64,000 nt of DNA from Ridgeia piscesae (GCA_025642075.2 JAODUO010001610.1:21949-85948); one strand, 5' to 3'. Shown: positions 1 through 14,913, counted from the stretch's first letter. Notes: generated by a model not told the origin, from the letters alone. Program-made: numbers and translations.

Positions 1-313
1 AGGAACGTGACCAATACTAATAGCTGATAGGTCGATCATTGTACATTTCAAACGGCATGTTCCAAAGTAAGTTAATGTTTGACAAAACACTGTTTTGCCT
101 GTGACTGGAGAACCACGTACTACTCCCTGCAGTGGACCAGGTCAACATTTTATTGTCCTGCCATCAGCACTGAGCACATGACCTAATTCTGGAAATTACT
201 GACACAATGTAACACACTTTTCAAACATCTTAGCCTGGGAGACAGCCTTTTTCCTGAAGTATTTTTTCTCAGGAGTCGTCCCAGAAGGAGTGTCTGTTTC
301 CCAGGATCCCTAC

Positions 314-409
314 CTTCATCGGGAGGGAGAAAGACATCGGTCTCTGGACAGTGTAGTCCGTCCGGCAAGGCGAAGAATCCCAACACCGTAGCGCAGGTTA
401 AAGGCATCG
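314..409 (-). CDS. NKCC-like exon (probably 17), [15 protein letters not shown] block, apparent frameshift
   Basis: With the two bases from the previous exon it reads [15 protein letters not shown], exactly the family's HDAFDxxYGVVIxRL motif, after acceptor gtctatttcag. In that frame it then reads [16 protein letters not shown] and stops. A +1 shift near 362-370 instead gives [17 protein letters not shown] up to donor gtaggg, which resembles the expected L-(P/K)-(D/E)-GLD continuation. Either one base is extra (sequencing or assembly error, or a real mutation) or the donor lies earlier. Later exons are outside the window. Confidence 0.8.
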
Positions 410-3400
410 CTGAAATAGACACACAAAGTTGACTTCTGGCATCCACAAAGGAAAGTTTCAGCGTGGGTCATCAGCAACACTTCTGCTGAAACCTCTACAT
501 GTGTTTGTGACGCAAAACCAGTAGAATGTCCTTTTGGTAGGTTTCAGTAAAATATGAATAAACAATAGATAGACAAGTTGAACTGGCTATGCGTTAGTTC
601 AGTTTCATGAGTTAACACATGCCAAAATTTGTAGAAAATTGTGTTCTAAATACATGTTATTGCAGCAACTTTATTTATTACGATAAAATTAAATATCAAT
701 AACATGTGAGCAAAGTCTGTTGAATATCTCCACGCAGTCCACACACACACAAAAACAAAGTCTGTTGAATATCTCCACGCAGTCCACACACACAAAACAA
801 AGTCTGTTGAATATCTCCACGCAGTCCACACACACACAAAACAAAGTCTGTTGAATATCTCCACGCAGTCCACACACACAAACAAAGTCTGGAATTCTGC
901 AGCATCCACACACAAACAAAGTCTGTTGAATATCTGCACGAGTTCACAACAAAACAAAGGGCTGTTGAATCTCAGCAGTGCTACACAAAACAAGGGTGTT
1001 GAATATCTCACGCAGCCACCACACAAACTAAGTCTGTTGAATATCTCCCCGCAGTCCACACACACAAAACTAATCTGTTGAATATCTCAGCAGTCCACAC
1101 ACAAAATAAAGTAAACTGAATATCTCATGCAGTTTTTTACACACAAAAAAACTTTTAATATCTCCACGCAGTTTCACACACCAATACAAAGTCTTTTTGA
1201 AAATCTTTCACCCGTTCTCACACATTACAAAACAAAGTCTGTTAATACTCCACGCAGTCCACACACTACAAACAAGTCTGTTGAATATCTCCAGCAGACA
1301 CACACACAAACCAAGGCTTTGAACATCTCCAGCAGTTCACTTACCTGAGAACACTAAGCTGTTGAAAATCCACGCAGTCCACACACACAAAACTAAGTCT
1401 GTAGAACATCTGCAGCAGTCCACACACACAAAACAAAGCTTTTAATATATCACAGTCCACACACAAAACAAAGTCTGTTGAAACTCCACGCAGTCCACAC
1501 ACACAGATCAAGTCTGTTTAAGACCACGAGCACTGACACAGCAAAACACAGTCAGTTTAATACTCCACGCAGTCAACACACAAAACTAAAGTTGAATTTT
1601 CTACACGCAGTCCTCACACTTACAAAAGAGACTGTTGAATATCTGCACGCAGTCCACAGTACACAATACAAAGTTTTTGAATATCTGCACGCAGTCCACA
1701 CACACAAAACAAAGTCTGTTCAGTATATCCCCCAGTACCGTGACACACAAAACAAGTCTGTCAATATCTCCAGCAGTCCACACACACAAACTAAGTCTGT
1801 TTAAGATCTGCACGCACTCCAAGGCATAAACAAACTGTTGAATATCTGCACCAGTCACACACAAACAAAGCGTTGAAAATCTCACGCAGTCCACACACAC
1901 AAAACAAAGTCTGTTGAATATCTCCACGCAGTCCAACACACACACACAAAACAAAGTCTGTTGAATATCTCCTCGCAGTCCACACACACAAAACTAAGTC
2001 TGTTGAATATCTCCACGCAGTCCACTACACACAAAACAAAGTCTGTGAATATCTCCACGCAGTCCACACACACAAAACAAAGTCTGTTGAATATCTGCAC
2101 GCAGTCCACACACACAAAACAAAGTCTGTTGAATATCTCCACGCAGTCCACACACACAAAACAAAGTCTGTTGAATATCTCCACGCAGTCCACACACAAA
2201 ACAAGTCTGTTGAATATCTGCACGCAGTCCACACACACAAAACAAAGTCTGTTGAATATCTGCACGCAGTCCACACACACAAAACAAAGTCTGTTGAATA
2301 TCTGCACGCAGTCCCACACACACACAAAACAAAGTCTGTTGAATATCTGCACGCAGTCCACACACACAAAACAAAGTCTGTTGAATATCTGCACGCAGTC
2401 CACACACACAAAACAAAGTCTGTTGAATATCTGCACGCAGTCCACACACACAAAACAAAGTCTGTTGAATATCTGCACGCAGTCCACACACACACAAAAC
2501 AAAGTCTGTTGAATATCTCCACGCAGTCCACACACACAAAACAAAGTCTGTTGAATATCTCCACGCAGTCCACACACACAAAACAAAGTCTGTTGAATAT
2601 CTCCACGCAGTCCACACACACACACAAAACAAAGTCTGTTGAATATCTCCACGCAGTCCACACACACAAAACTAAGTCTGTTGAATATCTCCATGCAGTC
2701 CACACACACAAAAAACAAAGTCTGTTGAATATCTCCACACAGTCCACACACACAAAACTAAGTCTGTTGAATATCTCCACGCAGTCCACACACACAAAAC
2801 AAAGTCTGTTGAATATCTGCATGCAGTCCACACACACAAAACAAAGTCTGTTGAATATCTCCACGCAGTCCACACACACAAAACAAAGTCTGTTGAATAT
2901 CTCCACGCAGTCCACACACACACACAAAACAAAGTCTGTTGAATATCTCCACGCAGTCCACACACACAAAACTAAGTATGTTGAATATCTCCACGCAGTC
3001 CACACACACACAAAACAAAGTCTGTTGAATATCTGCACGCAGTCCACACACACAAAACAAAGTCTGTTGAATATCTGCACGCAGTCCACACACACAAAAC
3101 AAAGTCTGTTGAATATCTCCACGCAGTCCACACACACAAAACAAAGTCTGTTGAATATCTCCACGCAGTCCACACACACAAAACTAAGTCTGTTGAATAT
3201 CTCCACGCAGTCCACACACACAAAACAAAGTCTGTTGAATATCTGCACGCAGTCCACACACACAAAACAAAGTCTGTTGAATATCTCCACGCAGTTCACA
3301 CACACAAAACAAAGTCTGTTGAATATCTCCACGCAGTCCACACACACACACACAAAACAAAGTCTGTTGAATATCTCCACGCAGTCCACACACACAAAAC

Positions 3401-6400
3401 TAAGTCTGTTGAATATCTCCACGCAGTCCACACACACACAAAACAAAGTCTGTTGAATATCTCCACGCAGTCCACACACACAAAACAAAGTCTGTTGAAT
3501 ATCTGCACGCAGTCCACACACACAAAACAAAGTCTGTTGAATATCTCCACGCAGTCCACACACACAAAACAAAGTCTGTTGAATATCTCCACGCAGTCCA
3601 CACACACAAAACAAAGTCTGTTGAATATCTGCACGCAGTCCACACACACACACACACACAAAACAAAGTCTGTTGAATATCTGCACGCAGTCCACACACA
3701 CAAAACAAAGTCTGTTGAATATCTGCACGCAGTCCACACACACACACAAAACAAAGTCTGTTGAATATCTCCACGCAGTCCACACACACAAAACAAAGTC
3801 TGTTGAATATCTCCACGCAGTTCACACACACAAAACAAAGTCTGTTGAATATCTCCACGCAGTCCACACACACAAAACAAAGTCTGTTGAATATCTCCAC
3901 GCAGTCCACACACAAAACAAAGTCTGTTGAATATCTGCACGCAGTCCACACACACAAAACAAAGTCTGTTGAATATCTCCACGCAGTCCACACACACAAC
4001 AGTGCAGCAATTATGGACTGGCAGACATGCACATGGCCATCTGGTACAACAGTGCTGCCACCTACTGGATGATGTTGATGTAGTCCACAACCTGGGCATG
4101 TGGAGCGGTCAGCCAATTGGTCTTGAAGCCAAGCAGCAGGGTGTTGGGTCTCAACTTGCCAATGCCAGGCACCTGACACAAAGAACATTATCTCACTGTA
4201 TGTCATAGCCGGAGATTTAATCTGAAACATTATCAAAATGACTCAATATGTAATAAAGAAACAGATCAAATATTTACCTATGTGAGCATTGCTTTATTAC
4301 GAAACTCGCTTTTCCTGCTTTTGGACGAGCTGACTTCAGTTTAGATGGTGAAAAGTTTGACTTGTCTTTGCATTTGTGAAAATAAGTTACCTATAATAGA
4401 CAGCACAGGCTCTAATCGAAGCTTCAAACACTCAGTGTATCACTTACAAGTGAGAGACACTGAGCACTGACTCCAAGGCATTGAGTGTACACTTCAGTGC
4501 ATCACTTACCTGTGAGAGACACTGAGCACTGACTCCAAGGCATTGAGTACACACTTCAGTGTATCACTTACCTGTGAGAGACACTGAGCACTGACTCCAA
4601 GGCATTGAGTACACACTTCAGTGTATCACTTACCTGTGAGAGACACTGAGCACTGACTCCAAGGCATTGAGTGTACACTTCAGTGCATCACTTACCTGTG
4701 AGAGACACTGAGCACTGACTCCAAGGCATTGAGTACACACTTCAGTGTATCACTTACCTGTGAGAGACACTGAGCACTGACTCCAAGGCACTGAGTACAC
4801 ACTTCAGTGTATCACTTACCTGTGAGAGACACTGAGCACTGACTCCAAGGCATTGAGTACACACTTCAGTGTATCACTTACCTGTGAGAGACACTGAGCA
4901 CTGACTCCAAGGCATTGAGTACACACTTCAGTGTATCACTTACCTGTGAAGACACTGAGCACTGACTCCAAGGCATTGAGTACACACTTCAGTGTATCAC
5001 TTACCTGTGAGAGACACTGAGCACTGACTCCAAGGCATGAGTACACACTTCAGTGTATCACTTACCTGTGAGAGACACTGAGCACTGACTCCAAGGCATT
5101 GAGTACACACTTCAGTGATCACTTACCTGTGAGAGACACTGAGCACTGACTCCAAGGCATGAGTACACACTTCAGTGTATCACTTACCTGTGAGAGACAC
5201 TGAGCACTGACTCCAAGGCATTGAGTACACACTTCAGTGTATCACTTACCGTAAGAGACACTGAGCACTGACTCCAAGGCATTGAGTACACACTTCAGTG
5301 TATCACTTACCCGTAAGAGACACTGAGCACTGACTCCAAGGCATGAGTACACACTTCAGTGTATCACTTACCTGTGAGAGACACTGAGCACTGACTCCAA
5401 GGCATTGAGTACACTTCAGTGATCACTTACCTGTGAGAGACACTGAGCACTGACTCCAAGGCATTGAGTCACTTCAGTGTATCACTTACCTGTGAGAGAC
5501 ACTGAGCACTGACTCCAAGGCATTGAGTACACTTCAGTGATCACTTACCTTGAGAGACACTGAGCACTGACTCCAAGGCATTGAGTCACTTCAGTGTATC
5601 ACTTACCGTGAGAGACACTGAGCACTGACTCCAAGGCATTGAGTGTACACTTCAGTGTATCACTTACCTGTGAGAGACACTGAGCACTGACTCCAAGGCA
5701 TTGAGTACACACTTCAGTGTATCACTTACCTGTGAGGACACTGAGCACTGACTCCAAGGCATTGAGTAACACTTCAGTGTATCACTTACCTGTGAGAGAC
5801 ACTGAGCACTGACTCCAAGGCATTGAGTACACACTTCAGTGTATCACTTACCGTGAGAGACACTGAGCACTGACTCCAAGGCATTGAGTACACACTTCAG
5901 TGTATCACTTACCTGTGAGAGACACTGAGCACTGACTCCAAGGCATTGAGTACACACTTCAGTGTATCACTTACCCGTAGAGACACTGAGCACTGACTCC
6001 AAGGCATTGAGTACCACTTCAGTGTATCACTTACCTGTAGAGACACTGAGCACTGACTCCAAGGCATTGAGTCACTTCAGTGTATCATTTACCTGTGAGA
6101 GACACTGAGCACTGACTCCAAGGCATGAGTACACACTTCAGTGTATCACTTACCTGTGAGACACTGAGCACTGACTCCAAGGCATTGAGTACACTTCAGT
6201 GTATCACTTACCTGTGAGAGACACTGAGCACTGACTCCAAGGCATTGAGTACACACTTCAGTGTATCACTTACCTGTGAGAGACACTGAGCACTGACTCC
6301 AAGGCATTGAGTACACTTCAGTGTATCACTTACCTGTGAGAGACACTGAGCACTGACTCCAAGGCATGAGTACACACTTCAGTGTATCACTTACCTGTGA

Positions 6401-7670
6401 GAGACACTGAGCACTGACTCCAAGGCATTGAGTACACACTTCAGTGTATCACTTACCTGTGAAGACACTGAGCACTGACTCCAAGGCATTGAGTACACAC
6501 TTCAGTGTATCACTTACCTGTAGAGACACTGAGCACTGACTCCAAGGCATGAGTACACACTTCAGTGTATCACTTACCTGTAAGACACTGAGCACTGACT
6601 CCAAGGCATGAGTACACACTTCAGTGTATCACTTACCTGTGAGAGACACTGAGCACTGACTCCAAGGCATTGAGTACACACTTCAGTGTATCATTTACCT
6701 GTGAGAGACACTGAGCACTGACTCCAAGGCATGAGTACACACTTCAGTGATCACTTACCTGTGAGACACTGAGCACTGACTCCAAGGCATTGAGTACACT
6801 TCAGTGTATCACTTACCTGTGAGAGACACTGAGCACTGACTCCAAGGCATTGAGTACACACTTCAGTGTATCACTTACCTGTGAGAGACACTGAGCACTG
6901 ACTCCAAGGCATTGAGTACACTTCAGTGTATCACTTACCTGTGAGAGACACTGAGCACTGACTCCAAGGCACTGAGTACACACTTCAGTGTATCACTTAC
7001 CTGTGAGAGACACTGAGCACTGACTCCAAGGCATTGAGTACACACTTCAGTGTATCACTTACCTGTGAGAGACACTGAGCACTGACTCCAAGGCATTGAG
7101 TACACACTTCAGTGTATCACTTACCTGTGAGAGACACTGAGCACTGACTCCAAGGCATTGAGTACACACTTCAGTGTATCACTTACCTGTGAAAGACACT
7201 GATGCCTGCTCAAGCTCTGAGTCACTCCTGCGTAGTGCTTTCACTTTCCTATGAGATCACTGTAGCTTACTCGTGAGAAACTTCGTGTTTCATTTCTCCT
7301 GGTTACCCTAATGAAAAGATCACTGTTATAAGGATTGAGTGAGACATTATGTTCTTTACACTGTGAGTTGAGATATAAGCATGAGTACAAACTTCAGTGA
7401 TCCTTACCTCGTGGCATCTGTCAGTGCACCACGGTGTGGCTGGCGAACGTCTCCGTCACAGAATTAAACATTTGACAACTTGTCTGCAGGAATGAACAAT
7501 TTAAATCGAGGCTAGACCAAAGAAATCGTGTTCTGTCATGTTACACATTTTCTTTCACTGTTGCGATAGAATGACAGTAGTAGTACCTCGTAGCAACAGC
7601 TTTATTTCCTGATGGCAACCACGTCATGTGGTAAATCGTGATTTTCACTCTTGGATACATACATATATAT

Positions 7671-7705
<35 letters not shown>

Positions 7706-10700
7706 CATACAATAAAAAGCTTTATATAAAATATACAGTTCGCAACAATAGTCAAAACTAATAGTAATGAATAAATAAATATATAAGAAATGTGTCATTA
7801 AATTTTAATTATTTAAAAAGCTGTTTCTGTGCAATACGTCCACTGAATATAAAACAACTAAAATATCAGCCAATTGTTTGAATTGATACTTTCAGGTAGC
7901 CCAGACAATATTCAATGCAGAAAAATCTAGAGTGTTAATTAAATACTATCTCAGTTATTTTAACTAAATTAAAATTGAACGTGGTTTCCTGTGAAGATGA
8001 CCACTCACCTCGCACCATAAATTAACCTGGCCGTCCACTGACCTGTATGACGTGTCCACAAACCATCAGGCCAACGTTCTTGCTGATGTTTGCTGCGATG
8101 TCCACCAGGGCAGGACGGTCGGCCGGGAAGCCGGACATCACCAACAGCTGTGGCCTGAAATACTGTCCCCATTAAAATTGTGCAGGGTTTTTTTGGGAGA
8201 GCTACAATTGATGTTAACAGAACGCTGTCATAGAAACATGTACAACATTCTGATTGGCTGAGAATATTTGCCACAACAAGTCATCAAAATGACATCTCCT
8301 GGAATCATCAGTGACACATGGTTCGATAAATAACTTATAAAGTGAAATACTTGATTGTGATTTTTATTTACTAATTTGGCATGCAATTTGAATATTTCTT
8401 CATGAGATCTGGTCGATGGCACAGAGTTAGATCATTAATATTTCCCCTATAGACTAGAGTGACAAGCTGGCCCACTGCACTGAAGCCGCCGAGGACCACT
8501 GGCTGTCATCTACTTGCCAGGCAGAAAGTGCTGTACTCACTGGCAGGATATATAGAATAGAACTGTTGAGCAACGTAATAAATGTAAAAGAAAGTCTGCT
8601 AAGACGAAATGTTTAACTTGGATATGTGTCGTTGTGCCCCTAGCCCTAGTTAAGATAGCTAATGATTAATTTCTGGAGTAGGCCAGCAGGGCCAGCTGTT
8701 GAATGTTTCCAGTTGGTTCACTGTGTTGGGGTAGGGATCTAAATATTTGTCACTGTGGTTCCTTGGCAATGTGAATAATGATCCAATGGGGTGTAGCCTC
8801 CAGCTTAGTCATTAGGGGAAAGGCTGTGACCTGGAAATGAGTTTACCCTGAGGTCAATATCCCAGATGGATACTCTGGACAGTTCGGTGGTTGACACTGG
8901 TGTGAGCAACGTTAATCCATTTGCTGGTTACAACAGTCATTGTGAAGTAGCAAATATGGTTACTTCCTGTGTCGCGTACAACTGTACCAACCGACAGGAA
9001 ACAGGATCCGGAATATGCCATCGTCCCATCATGAAATGACCAAACTAATTCTGTTTAGGGGGACATGAAAGGGAAACTGTGGTTATTTTAAGGAAACCTA
9101 TTACTATGACATCCCTGCTATTGTGTTGTAGTTTTGCCTAATTTTATTTATTCACTGTTATTACTATTGACACAGTATAATTAGTTAGTTGACTATCTTA
9201 ATATTACTACCTTTCTACCTTTCTACCTGTTCTACTACACTATACTGTTGTTGGTCGTATTGTTGGCAGCTCTGTTTTGTTGTTGTTTTCCATATTTTCT
9301 CATCCACTTTGCATGGTCTGTTTTTAAATCTGTGAAATGTTAATCAATTATATAGGTCTGGGTGTTCTCGCCAATGTCTTTGGAGGACGGACTTCAGTTG
9401 GTTGATTTTTAAATGACTTTTTTGTAAAACACCACAACAATAGTGGATCTGGTAGAATAACAAATTAAATAGTACTAAGCTGTACTCACCCCTCACACAG
9501 TGAGACACTGTATACTAAGTATAAGCCTGTTGATTTGTTTCATACTGGCATATTAGTGAGGCAACTGTTTGAACACAGTTGTACACAATTAAACAACACT
9601 GCTAACTGATGTCAGTAAATAAATAACGTGATAATTATGTAGAAAACTTGGTGCAGTCCTATGTATATACAGGGACTGCAGTGGCTTTCTGCCTGGCAAT
9701 AGCATGGCTGTCACCAGCCCGTGTTGACTTCAAAGTATCATGTGTCAACTGATAGCGGCCGAGCGATCTTGTTCTACTGGTGTGTTCTATTTATATCTAT
9801 GGGTCAGGGTAATGTAACCCTTGAGTGAACATGACCTCCGTAATGAACACATGACCTCCTGAGTGAACACATGACCTCCTGAGTGAATACATGACCTCCT
9901 GAGTGAACGCATGACCTCCTGAGTGAATACATGACCTCCTGAGTGAACGCATGACTTCCTGAGTGAACACATGACCTCCTGAGTGAATACATGACCTCCT
10001 GAGTGAATACACGACCTCCTGAGTGAACGCATGACTTCCAGAGTGAACACATGACCTCCTGAGTGAATACATGACCTGAGTGAACACATGACCTCCTGAG
10101 TGAACACATGACCTCCTGAGTGAATGCACAACCTCCTGAACAACACATCAGTTGAGTTTGAGTTAACCCATGTCTCAGTGTCACAACATTCAGAACTGCT
10201 CATGGCACTTTACATTTTACCCCATCATAGCAGTTCAGTTCAGTCGAACATCAGTTTGTTTTGCCCACCACTGTCTATAGCCAGGTATACATTCATACAG
10301 TTAAGTGAATTGGAGCAATGTAGAGTAGATGAATTTCCCCATGGTTTGATGGCAGCATAGGATTCAAAGCCAGGTTCTCTCAGTAGAGCACCGTGGCTCA
10401 GGGGTACAGCTTCACACTCTCCACTACGAGAACCCGGGTTCGAATCCTGTGTTGCGGTGTTAAAACCTTGGGCAAGTTTTTTGCTCTACATTGCTCCAGT
10501 TCACTCAGCTATATAAATGAGTACCTGGCTATAGACAGTGATGGATATGTGTACGAGCAGCCTCCGCGCATTAATTGTAGCATATGGCTGGATGCTTCCC
10601 AGAGAAGCCAAAATAGTGGCAAGTAAAGTGTAAAGCGCTTTGAACGGTCCTGAGGACTGGACACTGCGCTATATAAAAAATGTTTCCCTTTTTTCCCTTT

Positions 10701-13700
10701 ACTTTAGTTGTGAGTTCAAAGCTCGAGCCACTGCACCACTACAATAAATGACATCACAACTAAAGCGTGACCTTGTCACCTCCCATTCCTGAGACAATGC
10801 CACGTGGCTCTGTGGAACCTACCTGAAGTTCTTGACATGTTCTAGGACAGACGTCAACTTGAGTGTGTGTTGAAGGGCACTGCGGTAGACATGGGCCTGA
10901 GTGGACGAACCCCAGTTGACATCTGTAGACAGAGACACAGACAGATGACATCTGTGGACAGAGACACAGCAGGTGACATCTGTGGACAGAGCACAGACAG
11001 GTGACATCTGTAGACAGAGACACAGACAGATGACATCTGTGGACAGAGACACAGACAGGTGACATCTGTGGACAGAGCACAGACAGGTGACATCTGGGGA
11101 CAGAGACACAGACAGTCGACATCTGGGGACAGAGACACAGACAGATGACATATGTGGACAGAGACACAGCAGGTGACATATGTGGACAGAGACACAGGCA
11201 ATTGACATCTGGAGACAGAGACACAGACAGGTGACATCTGTGGACAGAGACACAGACATGTCATATCTGTGGACAGAAACACAGACAGATGACATCTGTG
11301 GACAGAGATACAGACAGATGACATCTGTGGACAGAGATACAGACAGATGACATCTGTGGACAGAGATACAGACATGTCATATCTGTGGACAGAGACACAG
11401 TCAGATGACATCTGGGGACAGAGACACAGACAGATGACATCTGGGGACAGATTACCTGGGTAAAAGCGTGACTCAGAATCACACACAACTATTTGTGCAG
11501 CCGTGGTCACTCCACAAGTCCTACCTGGCTTGCGGTAGTGAACGTAGATGTAGAGGGTGGCCACAACCCCCAGGGTGACTAGAGCAGTGTACCAGCTGAT
11601 GATGAACATGACCCCAAGACAGATGACCGCTCCCAGTAGACTCAGCCACATGGAGTAGTAGCGGAAGGCTGGACGCCAGCCTACAACACAACACTCCGTC
11701 AGTAATCTACAACACAACACTCCGGTCAGTTTATCCAACACTCCGGTCAGTTTTTCCAACATTCCTGTCAGTACTTCCTACATTCCGGTCAGTTTAATCC
11801 GGTCACTAACCCCCAAACACTCCGGTCAGTACTTATACACCCAGTACTAACCTCCGTGTTCCAGTCTACTTCCAACATCTCCTCAGTTCAGTACCTTCCA
11901 ACACTCCCACATAGTTACACTCCGTCCCAAGTCTTTTCCAACACTCCCGTCAGTACTTAATTCACACACTCCTCAGTTCTTCCAACACTCCCGTCAGTCT
12001 TCAACACCCCCTTTAACACTCCTCAGTTCTTCCAACACTTTTCCTGTCAGTACTTCCAACACTCTCTCAGTTTTCCAACACTCTCATTTTCCAACACTCC
12101 CGTCAGTCCTTCCAACACTCCCGTCAGTCTTCCAACACTCCCGTCAGTTCTTCCAACACTCCGTCAGTACTTCCAACACTCTCATCAGTTCTTCCAACAC
12201 TCTCGTCTGTTCTTCCAACACTCCCGTCAGTACTTCCAACACTCTCATCAGTTCTTCCAACACTCTCATCAGTACTTCCAACACTCCTGTCAGTCCTTCC
12301 AACACTCCCGTAGTTCTTCCAACACTCCCGTCAGTTCTTCCAACACTCCTGTCAGTACTTCCAACACTCTCATCAGTTCTTCCAACACTCTCGTCTGTTC
12401 TTCCAACACTCCCGTCAGTACTTCCAACACTCTCATCAGTTCTTCCAACACTCTCATCAGTACTTCCAACACTCCTGTCAGTCCTTCCAACACTCCCGAT
12501 AGTTCTTCCAACACTCCCGTCAGTCCTTCCAACACTCCTGTCAGTACTTCCAACACTCCCGTCAGTCCTTCCAACACTACCGTCAGTCGTTCTAACACTC
12601 CCATCAGTACTTCCGTCAGTCCTTCCAACACTCCTGTCAGTCCTTCCAACACTCCTGTCAGTTCTTCCAACACTCCTGTCAGTCCTTCCAACACTCCTGT
12701 CAGTCCTTCCAACACTCCTGTCAGTTCTTCCAACACTCCTGTCAGTTCTTCCAACACTCCTGTCAGTTCTTCCAACACTCCGTCAGTCTTCCAACACTCC
12801 TGTCAGTTCTTCCAACACTTTCGTCAGTTCCTACAGACGTCTGTGCAGAATAATGACTGGTTCAGTGTCACAAAGATGCTAAGAACATTCTTAACACTAA
12901 GACGATTGTCTTAGTAACTGAACAGACAAGTTTACACAAACACGTGTCGCCAGACATTTGCACAACTCTAAGTGTGCTTCCTGAAACCAACAGTTGCACT
13001 CATCAATGTTTTTGCACAAATCAGACACTTTCCATCAGTCCATCTGTTGAGGCTGATGTTACAAGGACACTGTGTATGGGTGGCCGAGTTCCAACACAGC
13101 TCCTGTTTACAATGTTTACAATGATATCATCTGTGAGGTGAGGGTGTAGTCTCAGTTACCCAGATGCCATGAGGTGGCAGCACTGTTTAGCCCCTCACAT
13201 CCGCCTGGGGAATTAATGCTCTGCCAATGTTGCCACCAGGGCGGCCTTACCCCAGAATAGGGTAGAGGCGCTGGTTGGCTATCAGGCTGAATTTGAAATA
13301 ACACATCAAATAAGGATACTTTTTTATCAGATATTAGTATATTATAAAAATATTCAAAATTAATTAAAAATAAAAATATTCAAAATTATGTAGTGTCACT
13401 GCTTTGAGCATTGACACTACATAAGGGTTACATAAGCAAAGCATATTTGTCACCAGACTATCTTCTCGGTGATGTTACACAGCCAATTGACAGTCAATTA
13501 AGTGACACTAGCATCATGACCAAATGACCAATCAAATTGTTATTAAAATTGTCCTTAAGTGAGGAGACGCTGGAAAAGTCATTGCCCAAACATTATAAAT
13601 ACAATTTACAATATACGTGGCCATGGTTTGATGATCACACAGTTACAAGAATATTTTAAATAATTGTTCAAGCGTGGACGTCTTCTTACTGGGGTCGCCA

Positions 13701-14913
13701 ATGCTCTCCAACGGCAGTTGCGTTGAGTAGAGTCTAATCAATGTCTTTTTTAGATTTACCTCATTAATAGAAACTTCTGCATGAAAACAAGAATATAGTG
13801 CCGTGTTATATATAACAGGTATTATATATATCACAACATATCAGGTGTAGGCATGTTTGAAATATAAAGGTTAAATAAATTATGTGCATTTTCCTACCAA
13901 AGTTCAATAATCAGGGTGATATCCCTCAGAGGTATTCGACACAACACACGCCACATCCTTGGCGTCTAAAATTATTTCGTTAGTTATAAATATAAAATGT
14001 TGTAATTTAATTGCACTGTTTATTTCGAACAAGCATACATATAATTTGTTGATCTATACAACGCCATCAAATACATATAATTTGTTGATCTATATAACGC
14101 CATCAAATACAACAGGGAATTGGTTTTGCACATAAATGTCTTTTAATCAAGTAAATAAAAATTTACAATTTCCATGACTAGATAGAAGCTATTAAAACCA
14201 AATGCTGTTCTGGGGCTAATGACAGCATCCAGGGTCAATGTTGTCCAAGTTTCACAAATTGTTTTGCCCCCTTTAATGGAAAAGTATCTAAATACTCTTC
14301 CCAAATATGTTGTAATATAAAGTAGAGGTTCATTCAGAAATATCCACCAGACACGTGGTCACTTCAAGTAAATAAATGTGTGCCTAAGATCACGAGCCAC
14401 AACTGTGTTAAATCTCTGAGGTGTCAAATTCATGTGACAACAAATCAGGACATTGGCGTGCTCCCAGGAAGCAATGCATTTCACTTATCACTTACATTTA
14501 CCGGACACATAATGACTGCTCCCTTACTTGGAAATGCACACTGACTGATCCCTTACCTGGAGACTTGGCGAGGGAGGCGTCGAAGCAGGAGTAGTTGATG
14601 AGAGCGTAGGACATGAGGAAGAAATTTGAGATGAGTGGAGCAATGACGTTGAGCTGACCTGGCAACAACAACAACATCATCACCGTTACCATCATCATCA
14701 TCATAGGACAACAACATCAGAGTAGGCATCATCATTGAACAAGTTCAGGGCAAACGTCACCCATGAATGCCCCATGTCACCCACTAATGACTATGTGACA
14801 CAACACAGCCATGTCAAACACGAATGTCCCACGTCACCTACCAATGTCCCTTTGACTGATCAAGTTTATTCAATAAAATTACATATATACACACACACTA
14901 TATATATATATAT

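Noticed and set aside
1882..4236. Cysteine-rich minus-strand frames that look like secreted repeats ([11 protein letters not shown])
   Set aside because: They are generated by the 42-bp CA-containing unit. They change frame with each CA-number variant and are fused by chance to exon 4066-4172 in the wrong frame.
7399..7450. Candidate missing exon ending CCACGAG before gtaagg
   Set aside because: Its translation in the required phase does not resemble any NKCC segment and contains a stop; it looks like scrambled array sequence.
10437..10447. Functional tRNA gene
   Set aside because: The A and B boxes are present but the cloverleaf stems are not maintained and a SINE body and tail follow.
11525..11762. 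Minus-strand frame continuing from exon 12 through the 29-bp array into exon 13 sequence
   Set aside because: The array has no stop codon in this frame, so the read-through is fortuitous. It enters exon 13 in the wrong frame, and the GT-AG splice restores the family sequence exactly.
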